A DNA stretch of 64,000 nt from DAOSCP01 sp035379625 (lineage in GTDB: Bacteria > Bacteroidota > Ignavibacteria > Ignavibacteriales > DAOSCP01). The stretch is from contig DAOSVM010000007.1 of NCBI GenBank assembly GCA_035379625.1, positions 25,476 through 89,475 of the forward strand. Direction: 5' to 3'. The notes under the pieces are model-generated. The model ran no database searches. It saw only the letters and a program-made list of their open reading frames with translations, and was not told the origin of the DNA. The position numbers and the translations under genes were made by a program. Shown piece by piece: positions 1 through 8,590 of this stretch (its first letter is position 1; every line of letters starts with the position of its first letter).

Positions 1-819
1 CAACTTTTGACTTCAAAAATAAAATTTGATATCAAAGATTTTAAAAGTTTTCAGAATGATATATATTCGCCTTATGCAAATGTTTTAAAAGGTTATATTA
101 TAAAAGCTTTTGAAAATTTTAATATAAAAGATAATAATTTAAAATTATCATTGACAATTTTGAATGGATGGCAAGGTAATATGGATAAAAATTTGCAGGC
201 GCCTTTGATTTATCAAATGTTTCTAAAGAAATATATTCAAAATACAATACAAGATGAGCTTGGTGACAAATTATTTCAAGAATATTTATTTCTTGCTAAT
301 ATGCCATTGAGATTAATATATAAATTAACAATTGAAGGAAATTCGATATTATTCGATAATGTAAATACAATGAATGTAAAAGAGAATAGAGACTACATAA
401 TAAGAAAAAGTTTTTCGGATGCGATATTAGAATTAGAAAAAGATTATGGTTATGATATATCGTTATGGCAATGGGGAATTGTACATAAGATATCACCACA
501 ACATCTTTTTGAACAAAATAGTAAAGTGTTTAAATATTTACTTAATACTCCTGAATATTCCGTTAATGGTGATGGAACAACAGTTTTTAATACAGAATAT
601 TTATTTACAAGTGATTTTAGTGCTAAAGTTGGACCATCGATAAGATTTATATATGATTTTAATGATCCAAATATTATAAATATATGTTCTTTAGGTGGAC
701 AATCAGGGCATCTATTAAGTGAGAATAATATGAATCAATTGAAAAATTTTATTGATGGTAAATATAATATTTTTAATGAAAAAGCAGCATTCAAGAGGGG
801 TGTAAAGTTGGTAAAATAA
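1..819 (+). CDS. Penicillin-acylase-family (S45) hydrolase, C-terminal part, 5' end outside window
   Basis: The reading frame is open from the first base, so the gene begins upstream and only about 272 C-terminal residues are seen. The end of the protein has the pattern expected at the C-terminus of penicillin/acyl-homoserine-lactone acylases: a GPSxRFIYDF segment, then GGQSGHLLSENNMNQLKNF and a Gly-Lys-Tyr before the tail. Enzymes of this family are exported, self-processed N-terminal nucleophile hydrolases that cleave amide bonds; the nucleophile Ser at the start of the beta subunit would lie off the window, so activity cannot be judged here. The gene ends just before a terminator-like hairpin at 875-914. 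The family call rests on the C-terminal signature only. Confidence 0.6.
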   Translation, partial: QLLTSKIKFDIKDFKSFQNDIYSPYANVLKGYIIKAFENFNIKDNNLKLSLTILNGWQGNMDKNLQAPLIYQMFLKKYIQNTIQDELGDKLFQEYLFLANMPLRLIYKLTIEGNSILFDNVNTMNVKENRDYIIRKSFSDAILELEKDYGYDISLWQWGIVHKISPQHLFEQNSKVFKYLLNTPEYSVNGDGTTVFNTEYLFTSDFSAKVGPSIRFIYDFNDPNIINICSLGGQSGHLLSENNMNQLKNFIDGKYNIFNEKAAFKRGVKLVK

Positions 820-874
820 ATTTTTTTTTGATAAATAAAATTAGTATATTTGTATTAATAAAATTTGCCAAAAA

Positions 875-914
875 GCCATCTCTATTACAAAAATTGAGGT
901 GGCGATTTTTTTTG
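875..914 (+). terminator. Terminator-like hairpin before greA
   Basis: GCCATCTC (875-882) pairs with GAGGTGGC (896-903), allowing one G-U pair, and is followed by a run of eight T. It ends the acylase transcript or forms part of the greA leader, because only 28 bases separate it from the greA start. Confidence 0.65.
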
Positions 915-942
915 TTTATTATCAAAACAAATGAGGAGAAAA

Positions 943-1422
943 ATGGCTGAGAGTCCAATTTATTTAACTAAGGAAAGATTGATTGAAATTGAAAATGAGC
1001 TTAAACATTTGAAGACAGTAGGTAGAGAAGAAATGGCTCAAAGGATAGCAGAAGCTCGCTCATACGGAGATTTATCAGAAAATGCAGAATATGATGCAGC
1101 TAAAGAGGCTCAAGGATTGCATGAATTAAAAATTTCAAAGCTTGAAAATATTTTAGCAAGAGCTGTTATTATAGATTTATCGAAATTACCAAATGATGAA
1201 GTACATATTTTATCAAAAGTAACTGTAAAAAATAAAAAAAATAATAAAACATATGTATATACATTAGTTTCTGAAGAAGAGGCAGAATTTCAACAAGGCA
1301 AAATTTCTATTACATCTCCTGTAGGTAAAGCTTTATTAGGAAAAAAAATAAATGATGTTGTTACAGTTAAAGCTCCAGCTGGTTTAATAGAATATGAAAT
1401 TTTAAATATAGAAAACATTTAA
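943..1422 (+). CDS. greA: Transcription elongation factor GreA
   Basis: GreA binds the RNA polymerase secondary channel and stimulates cleavage of backtracked transcripts. The product is 159 residues, the normal size. The N-terminal coiled coil starts at YLTKERLIEIENELKHLK and contains the diagnostic acidic tip region ARSYGDLSENAEYDAAKE; the C-terminal globular domain carries TSPVGKALLGKK. I start at the ATG at 943 and not at the in-frame ATG at 931, because the 931 codon is part of GAGGAG, which lies at ribosome-binding distance from 943 and gives the conserved MAESPIYLTKE start. A terminator-like hairpin precedes the gene by 28 bases. ribD follows after 10 bases. Confidence 0.95.
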   Translation: MAESPIYLTKERLIEIENELKHLKTVGREEMAQRIAEARSYGDLSENAEYDAAKEAQGLHELKISKLENILARAVIIDLSKLPNDEVHILSKVTVKNKKNNKTYVYTLVSEEEAEFQQGKISITSPVGKALLGKKINDVVTVKAPAGLIEYEILNIENI

Positions 1423-1432
1423 TGAATTAACA

Positions 1433-2521
1433 TTGAACGACGAATCCTACATAAAATTAGCATTAGAATTAGCAAAAAAAGGGAAAGGGAAAGTAAGTCC
1501 TAATCCTTTAGTCGGTTGTGTTATTGTTAAAGATAATACAATTCTAAGTGCGGGCTATCATGAATTTTATGGTGGGCCACATGCAGAGGCTAATGCAATA
1601 AATAATGCGAAATGTGATCTTGCTGGCTCTACATTATACGTAAATCTTGAACCTTGTGCACATTATGGAAAAACACCGCCTTGTGTCGATAAGATTATTG
1701 AGAATAAAATTTCCAGAGTTGTTATTGGAACGTTAGATCCTAATCCATTAGTAAGCGGTAAAGGCGTCGAAAAATTAAAAGAAGCTGGAATAGAGGTAGA
1801 AATAGGTTTATGCCGTGATGAATGTTTATATACAAATCGCTTTTTCTTCAAATATATAACTCAGAAAATACCATATATTACGTTAAAAATAGCCCAAACT
1901 CTTGATGGAAAAATTGCTGATATTAATAACGATGCATTTTGGATATCTTCATCACCATCCAGAAGATTCGTGCATAAATTAAGAAGTGAATATGATGCTG
2001 TACTTGTTGGTTCTAATACTATTGAAGTTGATAATCCACAATTAACAGTTAGATTAACCGAGGGAAGAAATCCTAAAAGAATTATAGTCGATACAAAACT
2101 TAAAATTGATCTTAATAAAGCCATATTTGATAAAAATTCTGATAACATTATCATTATATATTCAAAAAAGGTTAATAAATTACAAAAGGCTAAAATTAAA
2201 TCGTTAATGGAAAAAGGAGTTACTCTTATTCCTGTAAATGAAACAAAAGATGGCTTGTTGAATATCAAAGCAGCTCTTAAAGATTTAGGAACTCTTAACA
2301 TTTCATCGATTCTTGTTGAAGGTGGACAAAAAATATTTACATATTTCTTAAAAAATAGATTTTATGATGATATAATTACTTTCATAAGCCCTAAAATATT
2401 AGGTATTGGAATTTCATCATTTGGAGATTTGAACATTAAAAATATTCGTAAGTCTATTGTTCATAAAATTTCTCACTATGAAAAAATTGGTGATGATATA
2501 ATGGTGGTACTTAAAAGGTAA
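1433..2521 (+). CDS. ribD: Bifunctional riboflavin biosynthesis deaminase/reductase RibD
   Basis: RibD carries out two consecutive steps of riboflavin synthesis, deamination of the pyrimidine from GTP cyclohydrolase II and NADPH-dependent reduction of its ribosyl chain. The 362-residue product has the N-terminal zinc deaminase motifs: SPNPLVGCVIV, HAE within GGPHAEANAI, and PCAHYGKTPPCVDKI. A C-terminal reductase half begins near residue 145 (PYITLKIAQTLDGKIA) and contains ILVEGGQ. The start is a TTG at 1433, which places the protein at the usual N-terminus; no ATG fits better. It is followed after 3 bases by ribE, so the two are surely co-transcribed. The other rib genes are not in the window apart from ribF. 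Confidence 0.95.
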   Translation: MNDESYIKLALELAKKGKGKVSPNPLVGCVIVKDNTILSAGYHEFYGGPHAEANAINNAKCDLAGSTLYVNLEPCAHYGKTPPCVDKIIENKISRVVIGTLDPNPLVSGKGVEKLKEAGIEVEIGLCRDECLYTNRFFFKYITQKIPYITLKIAQTLDGKIADINNDAFWISSSPSRRFVHKLRSEYDAVLVGSNTIEVDNPQLTVRLTEGRNPKRIIVDTKLKIDLNKAIFDKNSDNIIIIYSKKVNKLQKAKIKSLMEKGVTLIPVNETKDGLLNIKAALKDLGTLNISSILVEGGQKIFTYFLKNRFYDDIITFISPKILGIGISSFGDLNIKNIRKSIVHKISHYEKIGDDIMVVLKR

Positions 2522-2524
2522 ATT

Positions 2525-3162
2525 ATGTTTACTGGATTAGTAGAAGAAATAGGTAAAGTTTTTAAATTAAAAAGATTAGGTTCGGGAATTGAATATTCAA
2601 TTAAATGTGAAAAAGTACTTAAAAATTTAGAAGTCGGCGATAGTATATCTGTGAACGGAGTTTGCCAGACTGTTACAAAATTCGATGAAAATTCTTTTAC
2701 TGTGTTTGCTGTCGAAGAAACTCTCAATAAAACAACTCTAAAAAAACTCAAAATTAACGATATCGTTAATTTAGAAACTTCACTAACACTTAATAAAAAA
2801 ATAGGCGGACATTTAGTTTATGGCCATGTTGATACTGTAGGCAAAATTATTAATATTAACAAATCTCCAAATGAAATTTTGCTAACAGTAGAATTCGATA
2901 GAGAATTTAATAAATATGTATTCATGTAGGTTCTATAGCTATAGATGGTGTTAGTTTAACAATAGCGAAATTATCTGATAATTCAATCACAGTAGCTATA
3001 ATACCTCATACCTGGATAAATACAATTTTCAAAACTAAAATTGTTGGTGATTTAGTTAATCTGGAGTTTGATTTCATCGGTAAATATGTTGAGAAACAAC
3101 TTTCACAAACTTCTCAAAAATCCAACGTTACAATTGATTGGCTAAGAGAATACGGCTTTTAA
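2525..3162 (+). CDS. ribE: Riboflavin synthase alpha subunit RibE, broken by one-base frameshift
   Basis: Riboflavin synthase dismutates two 6,7-dimethyl-8-ribityllumazines to riboflavin. The first half, from the ATG at 2525 to a stop at 2927-2929, is a complete N-terminal lumazine-binding domain (MFTGLVEEIGKV, SVNGVCQTV, GGHLVYGHVDTVG). The second lumazine-binding domain continues at once in another frame, GSIAIDGVSLTIA onward to the TAA at 3160-3162. Loss of one base near 2918-2922 explains it: reading one base back restores YVIHVGSIAIDG, the canonical junction. There is no X-XXY-YYZ slippery heptamer, so programmed frameshifting is unlikely; a true mutation or a consensus error is more likely. 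tilS starts on the next base after the stop. Confidence 0.85.
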
Positions 3163-4506
3163 ATGGAAAATATTTATAAAGAGAAATTCTTAAATTTTCT
3201 TAAAAAGAATAATTTAATTGAGTCAAATGATAATATTTTAATCGCTTTTAGTGGTGGTCCTGATTCAGTATTTCTTATGACTTTTTTGAATGAATTTAAA
3301 AATTATTTAAAAATCAATCTTTTTGCTTGTCATGTAAATCATAATTTGCGTGTTAATGCTACAAAAGATATGGAATTTGCTCTTTCTTTTTGTGATGATT
3401 TACAAATTCCTATTGCTGTAACAAGTGTAAATGTTTATGAATATAAAGATTTAAATAAACTATCAATCGAAGAAGCAGCAAGAATTTTACGTTATGAAGC
3501 TTTAGAAAATATTGCAAAAAAATTTTCTTGTAATAAAATAGCAACAGCTCATAATTTAAACGATAATACAGAAACATTTTTGCTTAATGTATTGAAAGGT
3601 ACTGGTTTAAAGGGGCTTAAGGGTATACCTATCAAAAGAGATAATATTATAAGACCAATAATGTGTTTTACAAAAGATGAAATTGTAAATTATCTAAAAA
3701 AAAATAATATCTCATATATTATCGATGAAACCAACTTAACTAACGATTATCAAAGAAATTATTTAAGAAATGAAATTTTACCAAAACTAAGAGAAAAGAT
3801 AAATCCTAAATTAGATAATTCTATTTTTAATTTGGGAAGGATATTAGAAGATTTTGAAGTTAATTTAGACGCAAATTGCAATATAACTAATGATAAATTA
3901 AAAATTGAAAAGAGTAGATTGAGTAAAATTAGTTTGTATAATTGTTTATCAAATATTCCTAATTTAGAAATATCCTATAAGTTAATAGATGATTTATTTG
4001 AATTAAAAGAAAAGAAAATTGGGAAAAAAATTGTTTTACCAAAAAATTATATAGCATTAAATGATAGAGATTTTATTATTATTTATAAAGATGACAAAAA
4101 TATCGAAAATGAGACATTTGTATTGACAATTAAAAATAATTTCCTTAAAACAAAATATTTTGATATTTTTGTAAACATATTGGAAAGAAAAGATGTTAAT
4201 ATTAATGAAAAAGAAACGAATGAAGAATTTATTGATTTTGATAAATTAAAATCTGATGAGTTAATAATTAGAAAATATAGAGAAACAGATTATTTTTATC
4301 CATTAGGATTAAAAAATAAACAAAGTTTGAAAGATTTTTTGTCGAATAATAAAGTACCGATAATTAATAGAAAGGATGTGTTTGTTATTGAAAATGATGA
4401 GAAAATTATTTATGTAATTGGTTATAGAATCGATAATAGGTTTAAAATTACAAATAACACAAAGAGGGTATTAAAAATATGTTATCAACCGATATTAAAG
4501 ACATAG
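3163..4506 (+). CDS. tilS: tRNA(Ile)-lysidine synthetase TilS
   Basis: TilS attaches lysine to C34 of the CAU-anticodon tRNA-Ile so that it reads AUA, which is essential in an AT-rich genome like this one. The 447-residue product has the PP-loop ATP-binding motif SGGPDS near residue 30, followed by ACHVNHNLR and the family blocks EEAARILRYEAL, AHNLNDNTETFLLN and RPIMCFTKDEI. The C-terminal domain (HLRKYRxxDYFYPLG-like segment, KQSLKDFLSNNKVP) is present, so the protein is full length. The gene abuts ribE and its last 28 bases overlap the start of hpt. Confidence 0.95.
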   Translation: MENIYKEKFLNFLKKNNLIESNDNILIAFSGGPDSVFLMTFLNEFKNYLKINLFACHVNHNLRVNATKDMEFALSFCDDLQIPIAVTSVNVYEYKDLNKLSIEEAARILRYEALENIAKKFSCNKIATAHNLNDNTETFLLNVLKGTGLKGLKGIPIKRDNIIRPIMCFTKDEIVNYLKKNNISYIIDETNLTNDYQRNYLRNEILPKLREKINPKLDNSIFNLGRILEDFEVNLDANCNITNDKLKIEKSRLSKISLYNCLSNIPNLEISYKLIDDLFELKEKKIGKKIVLPKNYIALNDRDFIIIYKDDKNIENETFVLTIKNNFLKTKYFDIFVNILERKDVNINEKETNEEFIDFDKLKSDELIIRKYRETDYFYPLGLKNKQSLKDFLSNNKVPIINRKDVFVIENDEKIIYVIGYRIDNRFKITNNTKRVLKICYQPILKT

Positions 4507-5033
4507 TAATAGGTGATGATGTTTTTGAAGTTTATATTTCTGCAGAGCAATTGCAGGCAAAAATTAAAGAAGTGGCGGAAGTAATTAATAAAGATTATAA
4601 AGATACTGTTCCAGTCTTTATATGTACTTTAAACGGTGCTTTTATGTTTATGTCAGATTTAATGAAAAATATTAATATTGAGTGTGAAGTTGATTTTTTA
4701 AAACTCTCTAGCTATGGTGATGCAAAATTATCGTCAGGTAATGTTAAATTATTAAAAAATATTGATTGTAAAATAGAAGGGCGTGATATTATTGTTGTAG
4801 AGGATATTGTTGATACGGGTCTTTCATTGCAATATATGAAAAATTTATTGCTTGAATTAAAACCTAAAAGCTTAAAATTTGTTTCTTTATTAGTTAAAAG
4901 GGAAGCAATAAAATACGATGTACAAATAGATTATTATTGCTTTGATATTCCAAATAAATTTGTAATAGGATATGGTTTAGATTTAGCTCAAAAATATAGA
5001 AATTTACCTCATATATATAAGTTAAAGAATTAA
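4479..5033 (+). CDS. hpt: Hypoxanthine phosphoribosyltransferase
   Basis: This salvage enzyme makes IMP and GMP from hypoxanthine or guanine and PRPP. The 184-residue product carries the PRPP-binding signature VVEDIVDTGLSLQ in its middle, the flexible-loop segment LKLSSYG, and the C-terminal FVIGYGLDLAQKYRNLPHI, which is the standard purine-recognition and closing region of bacterial HPRT. The ATG at 4479 lies inside the end of tilS and is preceded by GAGGG at the right distance, so the 28-base overlap is genuine. The order tilS-hpt-ftsH is conserved in many bacteria and supports the call. Confidence 0.95.
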   Translation: MLSTDIKDIVIGDDVFEVYISAEQLQAKIKEVAEVINKDYKDTVPVFICTLNGAFMFMSDLMKNINIECEVDFLKLSSYGDAKLSSGNVKLLKNIDCKIEGRDIIVVEDIVDTGLSLQYMKNLLLELKPKSLKFVSLLVKREAIKYDVQIDYYCFDIPNKFVIGYGLDLAQKYRNLPHIYKLKN

Positions 5034-5054
5034 TAACAAATTAAAGTTTGAATT

Positions 5055-7151
5055 ATGGAAGAAAACAAAAATAAATTACCTGATACTGAAAAAAGTAATA
5101 TAAAAAACAAAAAGAGAACAATGAAAAAAAATAATGATTCTAAAAAGCCAGATCAAAATTTTGACTGGGAAAAAATAATTAAAAGCGTTGTTAGTTGGGG
5201 GTTAGTTTTACTAGCAGCTGTAGTATTTCTGCAACTTACAAGTGATAACACAAGTTCAACAACCTTAACTTATGATAAATATAAAAAATTACTTGATTCA
5301 AATCAAATAGCTTTTATTAAGGTAGAGAAATCTGATTTAAACGATTATACTATATACGGAAAATTAAAAAATGATGTAAATTTAGATGTAAACGGTAAAG
5401 GGAAGAAGATTAGAATCAACAGATTTGAATTATTTATGCCAGAACCTGTATTAAGTGCAGAGAAGAAGATTTGGGAAGAAAAAGGAATTAGCCTTAATTT
5501 TGAAAAAGTAACAAGTCAATGGCTTAATATTTTTTATACAATAATACCATGGTTATTACTGATTGGGTTTTGGTTTTTCTTGATGAGAAGAATGCAAGGT
5601 GGAGGAGGTTCTGGAACAAAAGGATTATTTACATTTGGTAAAAGTAGAGCAAGGTTAATAAATGAAAGTCAAAATCCAGTAACATTCAAAGATGTTGCAG
5701 GAGCTGATGAAGCTAAGGTTGAATTACAGGAGATTATTGAATTTTTAAAGGAACCTGGTAAATTCCAAAGATTAGGTGGAAAAATTCCAAAAGGTGTATT
5801 ATTGTTAGGCCCTCCGGGAACAGGTAAAACATTATTAGCTAGAGCTGTTGCAGGTGAAGCTGGAGTTCCATTCTTTTCAATAAGTGGTGCAGATTTCGTT
5901 GAAATGTTTGTTGGTGTGGGTGCAAGTAGAGTTAGGGACCTATTCGATCAAGCCAAAAAAAATGCGCCTTGTATTGTATTTATCGATGAAATTGATGCTG
6001 TAGGTCGTCAAAGAGGTGCAGGTTTAGGTGGTGGGCATGATGAAAGAGAGCAGACATTAAATCAACTATTAGTTGAAATGGATGGTTTCGAACAAAATTC
6101 TGGTGTTATTGTGATGGCTGCCACAAATCGCCCAGATGTTTTAGATCCGGCTTTAATGAGGCCCGGAAGATTTGACCGACAAGTTGTTGTTGATAGACCT
6201 GATGTAAAAGGAAGAGAAGGAATTTTAAAAGTTCATACAAGAAAAGTTCCTTTGGATAAAGATGTTGATATTTCAGTTCTTGCAAAAGGTACTCCTGGAC
6301 TTTCAGGCGCTGATTTAGCAAATTTAGTTAATGAAGCAGTTCTTTTAGCTGCAAGAAAAAATAAAGATAAAGTTTCGATGAAAGATTTTGAAGAAGCTAA
6401 AGACAAAGTTATGATGGGTACAGAAAGAAAAAGTATGATAATGTCTGATAATGAGAAAAAAACAACGGCTTATCACGAATGCGGACACGTTTTGGTTGCG
6501 AAGTTGATACCTGAAGCTGATCCAGTTCATAAAGTTACTATTATTCCTAGAGGTAGAGCTCTTGGAGTTACTACTTATTTGCCAATTGATGAAAGGCATT
6601 CATATAGTAAAAAATATATTGAAGCACATTTGGCTGCTTTATTAGGTGGTAGAGCTGCTGAAATGATTGTGTTTGGTGAATTGAATACTGGGGCACAAAA
6701 TGACATCGAAAGGGTTACAAATCTTGCTAAAAAAATGGTTTGTGAGTGGGGAATGAGTGAAAAACTTGGTCCGCTTGCTTATGGTTCTAGGGAAGAAGAA
6801 ATCTTTTTAGGAAGAGAAATTACAAAGCACAAGGAATACAGCGAAAAAACAGCTGAAGCAATCGATACTGAAGTTAAATCTATTGTTGAAAATGCTATGA
6901 AAAGAGCTTTAACATTGTTGAATGAAAATATCGATACACTACACAGATTAGCTAAATATCTTCTTGAAAGGGAAATATTAGATGCGGAAGAAATTGATAA
7001 GATTATGAAAGGTGAAGAATTAGAGCCTGTTAAAAAAGAAGAAAGTAAAGAAGAAGATTTACCAGAACATGTGAAAAGTTTACTAGAAGCAAGAAAGAAA
7101 AAAACACAGGATGAAAATAAAACTGAAGATAACAAAGATTTCTTGGCATAA
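5055..7151 (+). CDS. ftsH: ATP-dependent zinc metalloprotease FtsH
   Basis: FtsH is a membrane-anchored hexameric AAA+ protease that degrades unassembled membrane proteins and short-lived regulators. In 698 residues the order is: a charged N-terminal tail, a first membrane segment around residues 48-62, a periplasmic domain, a second membrane segment around 155-175 (WLLLIGFWFFLMRRM), the Walker A motif GPPGTGKT near residue 252, Walker B IVFIDEIDAVG, the second region of homology NRPDVLDPALMRPGRFDR, and the zinc motif. The zinc motif is HECGH near residue 474; most homologues have HEAGH, but HExxH is intact. A charged Glu/Lys tail follows. It sits directly behind tilS and hpt. Confidence 0.97.
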   Translation: MEENKNKLPDTEKSNIKNKKRTMKKNNDSKKPDQNFDWEKIIKSVVSWGLVLLAAVVFLQLTSDNTSSTTLTYDKYKKLLDSNQIAFIKVEKSDLNDYTIYGKLKNDVNLDVNGKGKKIRINRFELFMPEPVLSAEKKIWEEKGISLNFEKVTSQWLNIFYTIIPWLLLIGFWFFLMRRMQGGGGSGTKGLFTFGKSRARLINESQNPVTFKDVAGADEAKVELQEIIEFLKEPGKFQRLGGKIPKGVLLLGPPGTGKTLLARAVAGEAGVPFFSISGADFVEMFVGVGASRVRDLFDQAKKNAPCIVFIDEIDAVGRQRGAGLGGGHDEREQTLNQLLVEMDGFEQNSGVIVMAATNRPDVLDPALMRPGRFDRQVVVDRPDVKGREGILKVHTRKVPLDKDVDISVLAKGTPGLSGADLANLVNEAVLLAARKNKDKVSMKDFEEAKDKVMMGTERKSMIMSDNEKKTTAYHECGHVLVAKLIPEADPVHKVTIIPRGRALGVTTYLPIDERHSYSKKYIEAHLAALLGGRAAEMIVFGELNTGAQNDIERVTNLAKKMVCEWGMSEKLGPLAYGSREEEIFLGREITKHKEYSEKTAEAIDTEVKSIVENAMKRALTLLNENIDTLHRLAKYLLEREILDAEEIDKIMKGEELEPVKKEESKEEDLPEHVKSLLEARKKKTQDENKTEDNKDFLA

Positions 7152-7180
7152 ATATGAATAACTAACAAATTTGAAGTAAG

Positions 7181-7831
7181 ATGATAGGACAAATTCAGAC
7201 ATTCGACTATAAAACAGAAGTTCTTAGAAAATTGATACACTTAACATCATTATTAATACCAATTATTTATTGGCATATTCCTAAAGATGTTGCTTTATAT
7301 ATTTTGGTCCCTTTAACTTTAATTGCTTTAATTATGGATGTTGGTAGATTTTATGTTCCAGCTATTAGAAACTTTATAAATACTTTTTTTATGTTCATGT
7401 TACGAGAACATGAAAAAGATCAATCAAAGAGGAATTTAAATGGTGCATCTTATGTGTTAATGTCTGCTGTTATATGTGTATTGATTTTTCCAAAACTATT
7501 TTTTGTTACGGCATTTTCAATTTTGATTATATCGGATACATCAGCGGCTTTAATAGGAAGAAAATTTGGTAAACATAAATTTTTAATGAAAAGTTTGGAA
7601 GGAAGCCTAGCATTTTGGATATCATCTATGTTTGTTGTTTTATTCTCTCCTAAATCACAATATATTTTAGAAGAATATTTGATAGGATTTCTTGCAGGTT
7701 TGGTTGCAATGTTTGCGGAAAATTTATCCTATGGATGGGCGGATGATAATTTTTTAATTCCTTTAACTTCTGGTTTTACAATGTGGGGATTATATATATT
7801 GTATAATATACCAATACCTAGTATTAAATAA
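7181..7831 (+). CDS. Polyprenol/dolichol-kinase-like integral membrane protein
   Basis: The 216-residue protein is mostly hydrophobic with six or seven predicted membrane segments. It has the signatures of the CTP-dependent dolichol/phytol/diacylglycerol kinase superfamily: an early RKLIHLTSLLIP helix, KRNLNGASYVLMSAVI, and the cytoplasmic loop SDTSAALIGRKFGKHKFL followed by KSLEGSLAFW, then a final AENLSYGWADDNFLIPL segment. Homologues phosphorylate isoprenoid alcohols or diacylglycerol, but the substrate cannot be read from the sequence. It starts 29 bases after ftsH and is the last gene before a terminator and a repeat element. Confidence 0.8.
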   Translation: MIGQIQTFDYKTEVLRKLIHLTSLLIPIIYWHIPKDVALYILVPLTLIALIMDVGRFYVPAIRNFINTFFMFMLREHEKDQSKRNLNGASYVLMSAVICVLIFPKLFFVTAFSILIISDTSAALIGRKFGKHKFLMKSLEGSLAFWISSMFVVLFSPKSQYILEEYLIGFLAGLVAMFAENLSYGWADDNFLIPLTSGFTMWGLYILYNIPIPSIK

Positions 7832-7853
7832 AAAACTAATAAATTGTAATCTT

Positions 7854-7889
7854 AAGGCAAGCGAGCGAATGCGAGCATGCCTTTTTTTA
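7854..7889 (+). terminator. Rho-independent terminator after the ftsH operon
   Basis: AAGGCA (7854-7859) pairs with TGCCTT (7878-7883), with further GC-rich partial pairing inside, and is followed by a run of T. It lies 20 bases after the kinase-like gene and just before the inverted-repeat element at 7910. Confidence 0.65.
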
Positions 7890-7909
7890 TTTTAAAAAAT
7901 ATTCATTGG

Positions 7910-8577
7910 GCTCAGACAGTATAAGCTTAAGCCCCTTGCAGCTTGAGCCAAGCTGCAAGGGGCAGCGGGCCGGAACGGCCCGCTAAAATCATAAACCTTA
8001 ACATAAGCATTACCTCAGATACTCAGAAAGTTAAACCTAATATGTTATCGACTAAATAAAAATACAATTTTAAGATTACAAAATTTCCAAAATTATTACT
8101 ACAAAATTGCAAACTCAAATTTCCCATCTTCCTAAACGTGCTTAGCACTCCTACTGGCCAACAAGTTGCATCCAAAATGATTAAAATTATTTTTTTTATT
8201 GTTATTTGTAGCTAAGCTGTTAGTTCTTTTTCTGTTCTTTTTATAATTTTATTGTAATTAGAATTATATCGTAAATACAAGATATTTGCCAATAATGTAT
8301 CGTATATACAATAATATAGTAAAAGCGAATATATTTTCAATAGTTGTCAATATATCGTAAATGCAATTATATCGTAATTACTAAAATATATTAATACTCT
8401 TAAAGTTTTGTATTACTTCGAAAAATTTTCAATCAATATTTATTTTGGTAGATGCATAAATGTTATGTGTCGTTGATAATAGGTAAGATATGTTTTAATT
8501 AGTGAAATATATTTTTGGGTGTAAGCCCGCCCGTGCGCCTTCATGGCGCACGGGCTTTATGCTTATACTGTCTGAGC
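7910..8577 (+). mobile_element. MITE-like element, copy 1 (668 bp, inverted repeats with GC-rich hairpin caps)
   Basis: The ends are a perfect 17-bp inverted repeat: GCTCAGACAGTATAAGC at 7910-7926 and its reverse complement GCTTATACTGTCTGAGC at 8561-8577. Just inside the left end are two perfect GC-rich hairpins (7932-7962, stem CCCCTTGCAGCTT; 7964-7984, stem AGCGGGCCG). Just inside the right end is a third (8529-8555, stem GCCCGTGCGCC). The AT-rich middle has no convincing ORF and holds a repeated TATATCGTAAATACAA-type motif. A second, inverted copy lies at 19363-19949 and a half copy at 61545-61597. No target-site duplication or transposase was seen, so mobility is inferred. Confidence 0.7.
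8262..8381. repeat. Degenerate TATATCGTAAATACAA motif array in element copy 1
   Basis: Within 120 bases the motif recurs at least four times: AATTATATCGTAAATACAA (8262-8280), ATGTATCGTATATACAA (around 8295), AATATATCGTAAATGCAA (8349-8366) and ATTATATCGTAATTAC ending at 8381. The same motif in reverse orientation fills the matching part of the second element copy, so it belongs to the element and is not chance AT richness. Confidence 0.6.
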
Positions 8578-8590
8578 TAAATAAAAAAAA

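Noticed and set aside
2905..2945. Programmed -1 frameshifting in ribE.
   Set aside because: No X-XXY-YYZ heptamer and no stimulatory hairpin are present at the junction, and riboflavin synthase is not known to be recoded.
8140..8180. TTAGCACTC, the left half of a CIRCE element, inside repeat element copy 1.
   Set aside because: The matching GAGTGCTAA is absent at the 9-base spacing, and the site is not upstream of a chaperone gene.
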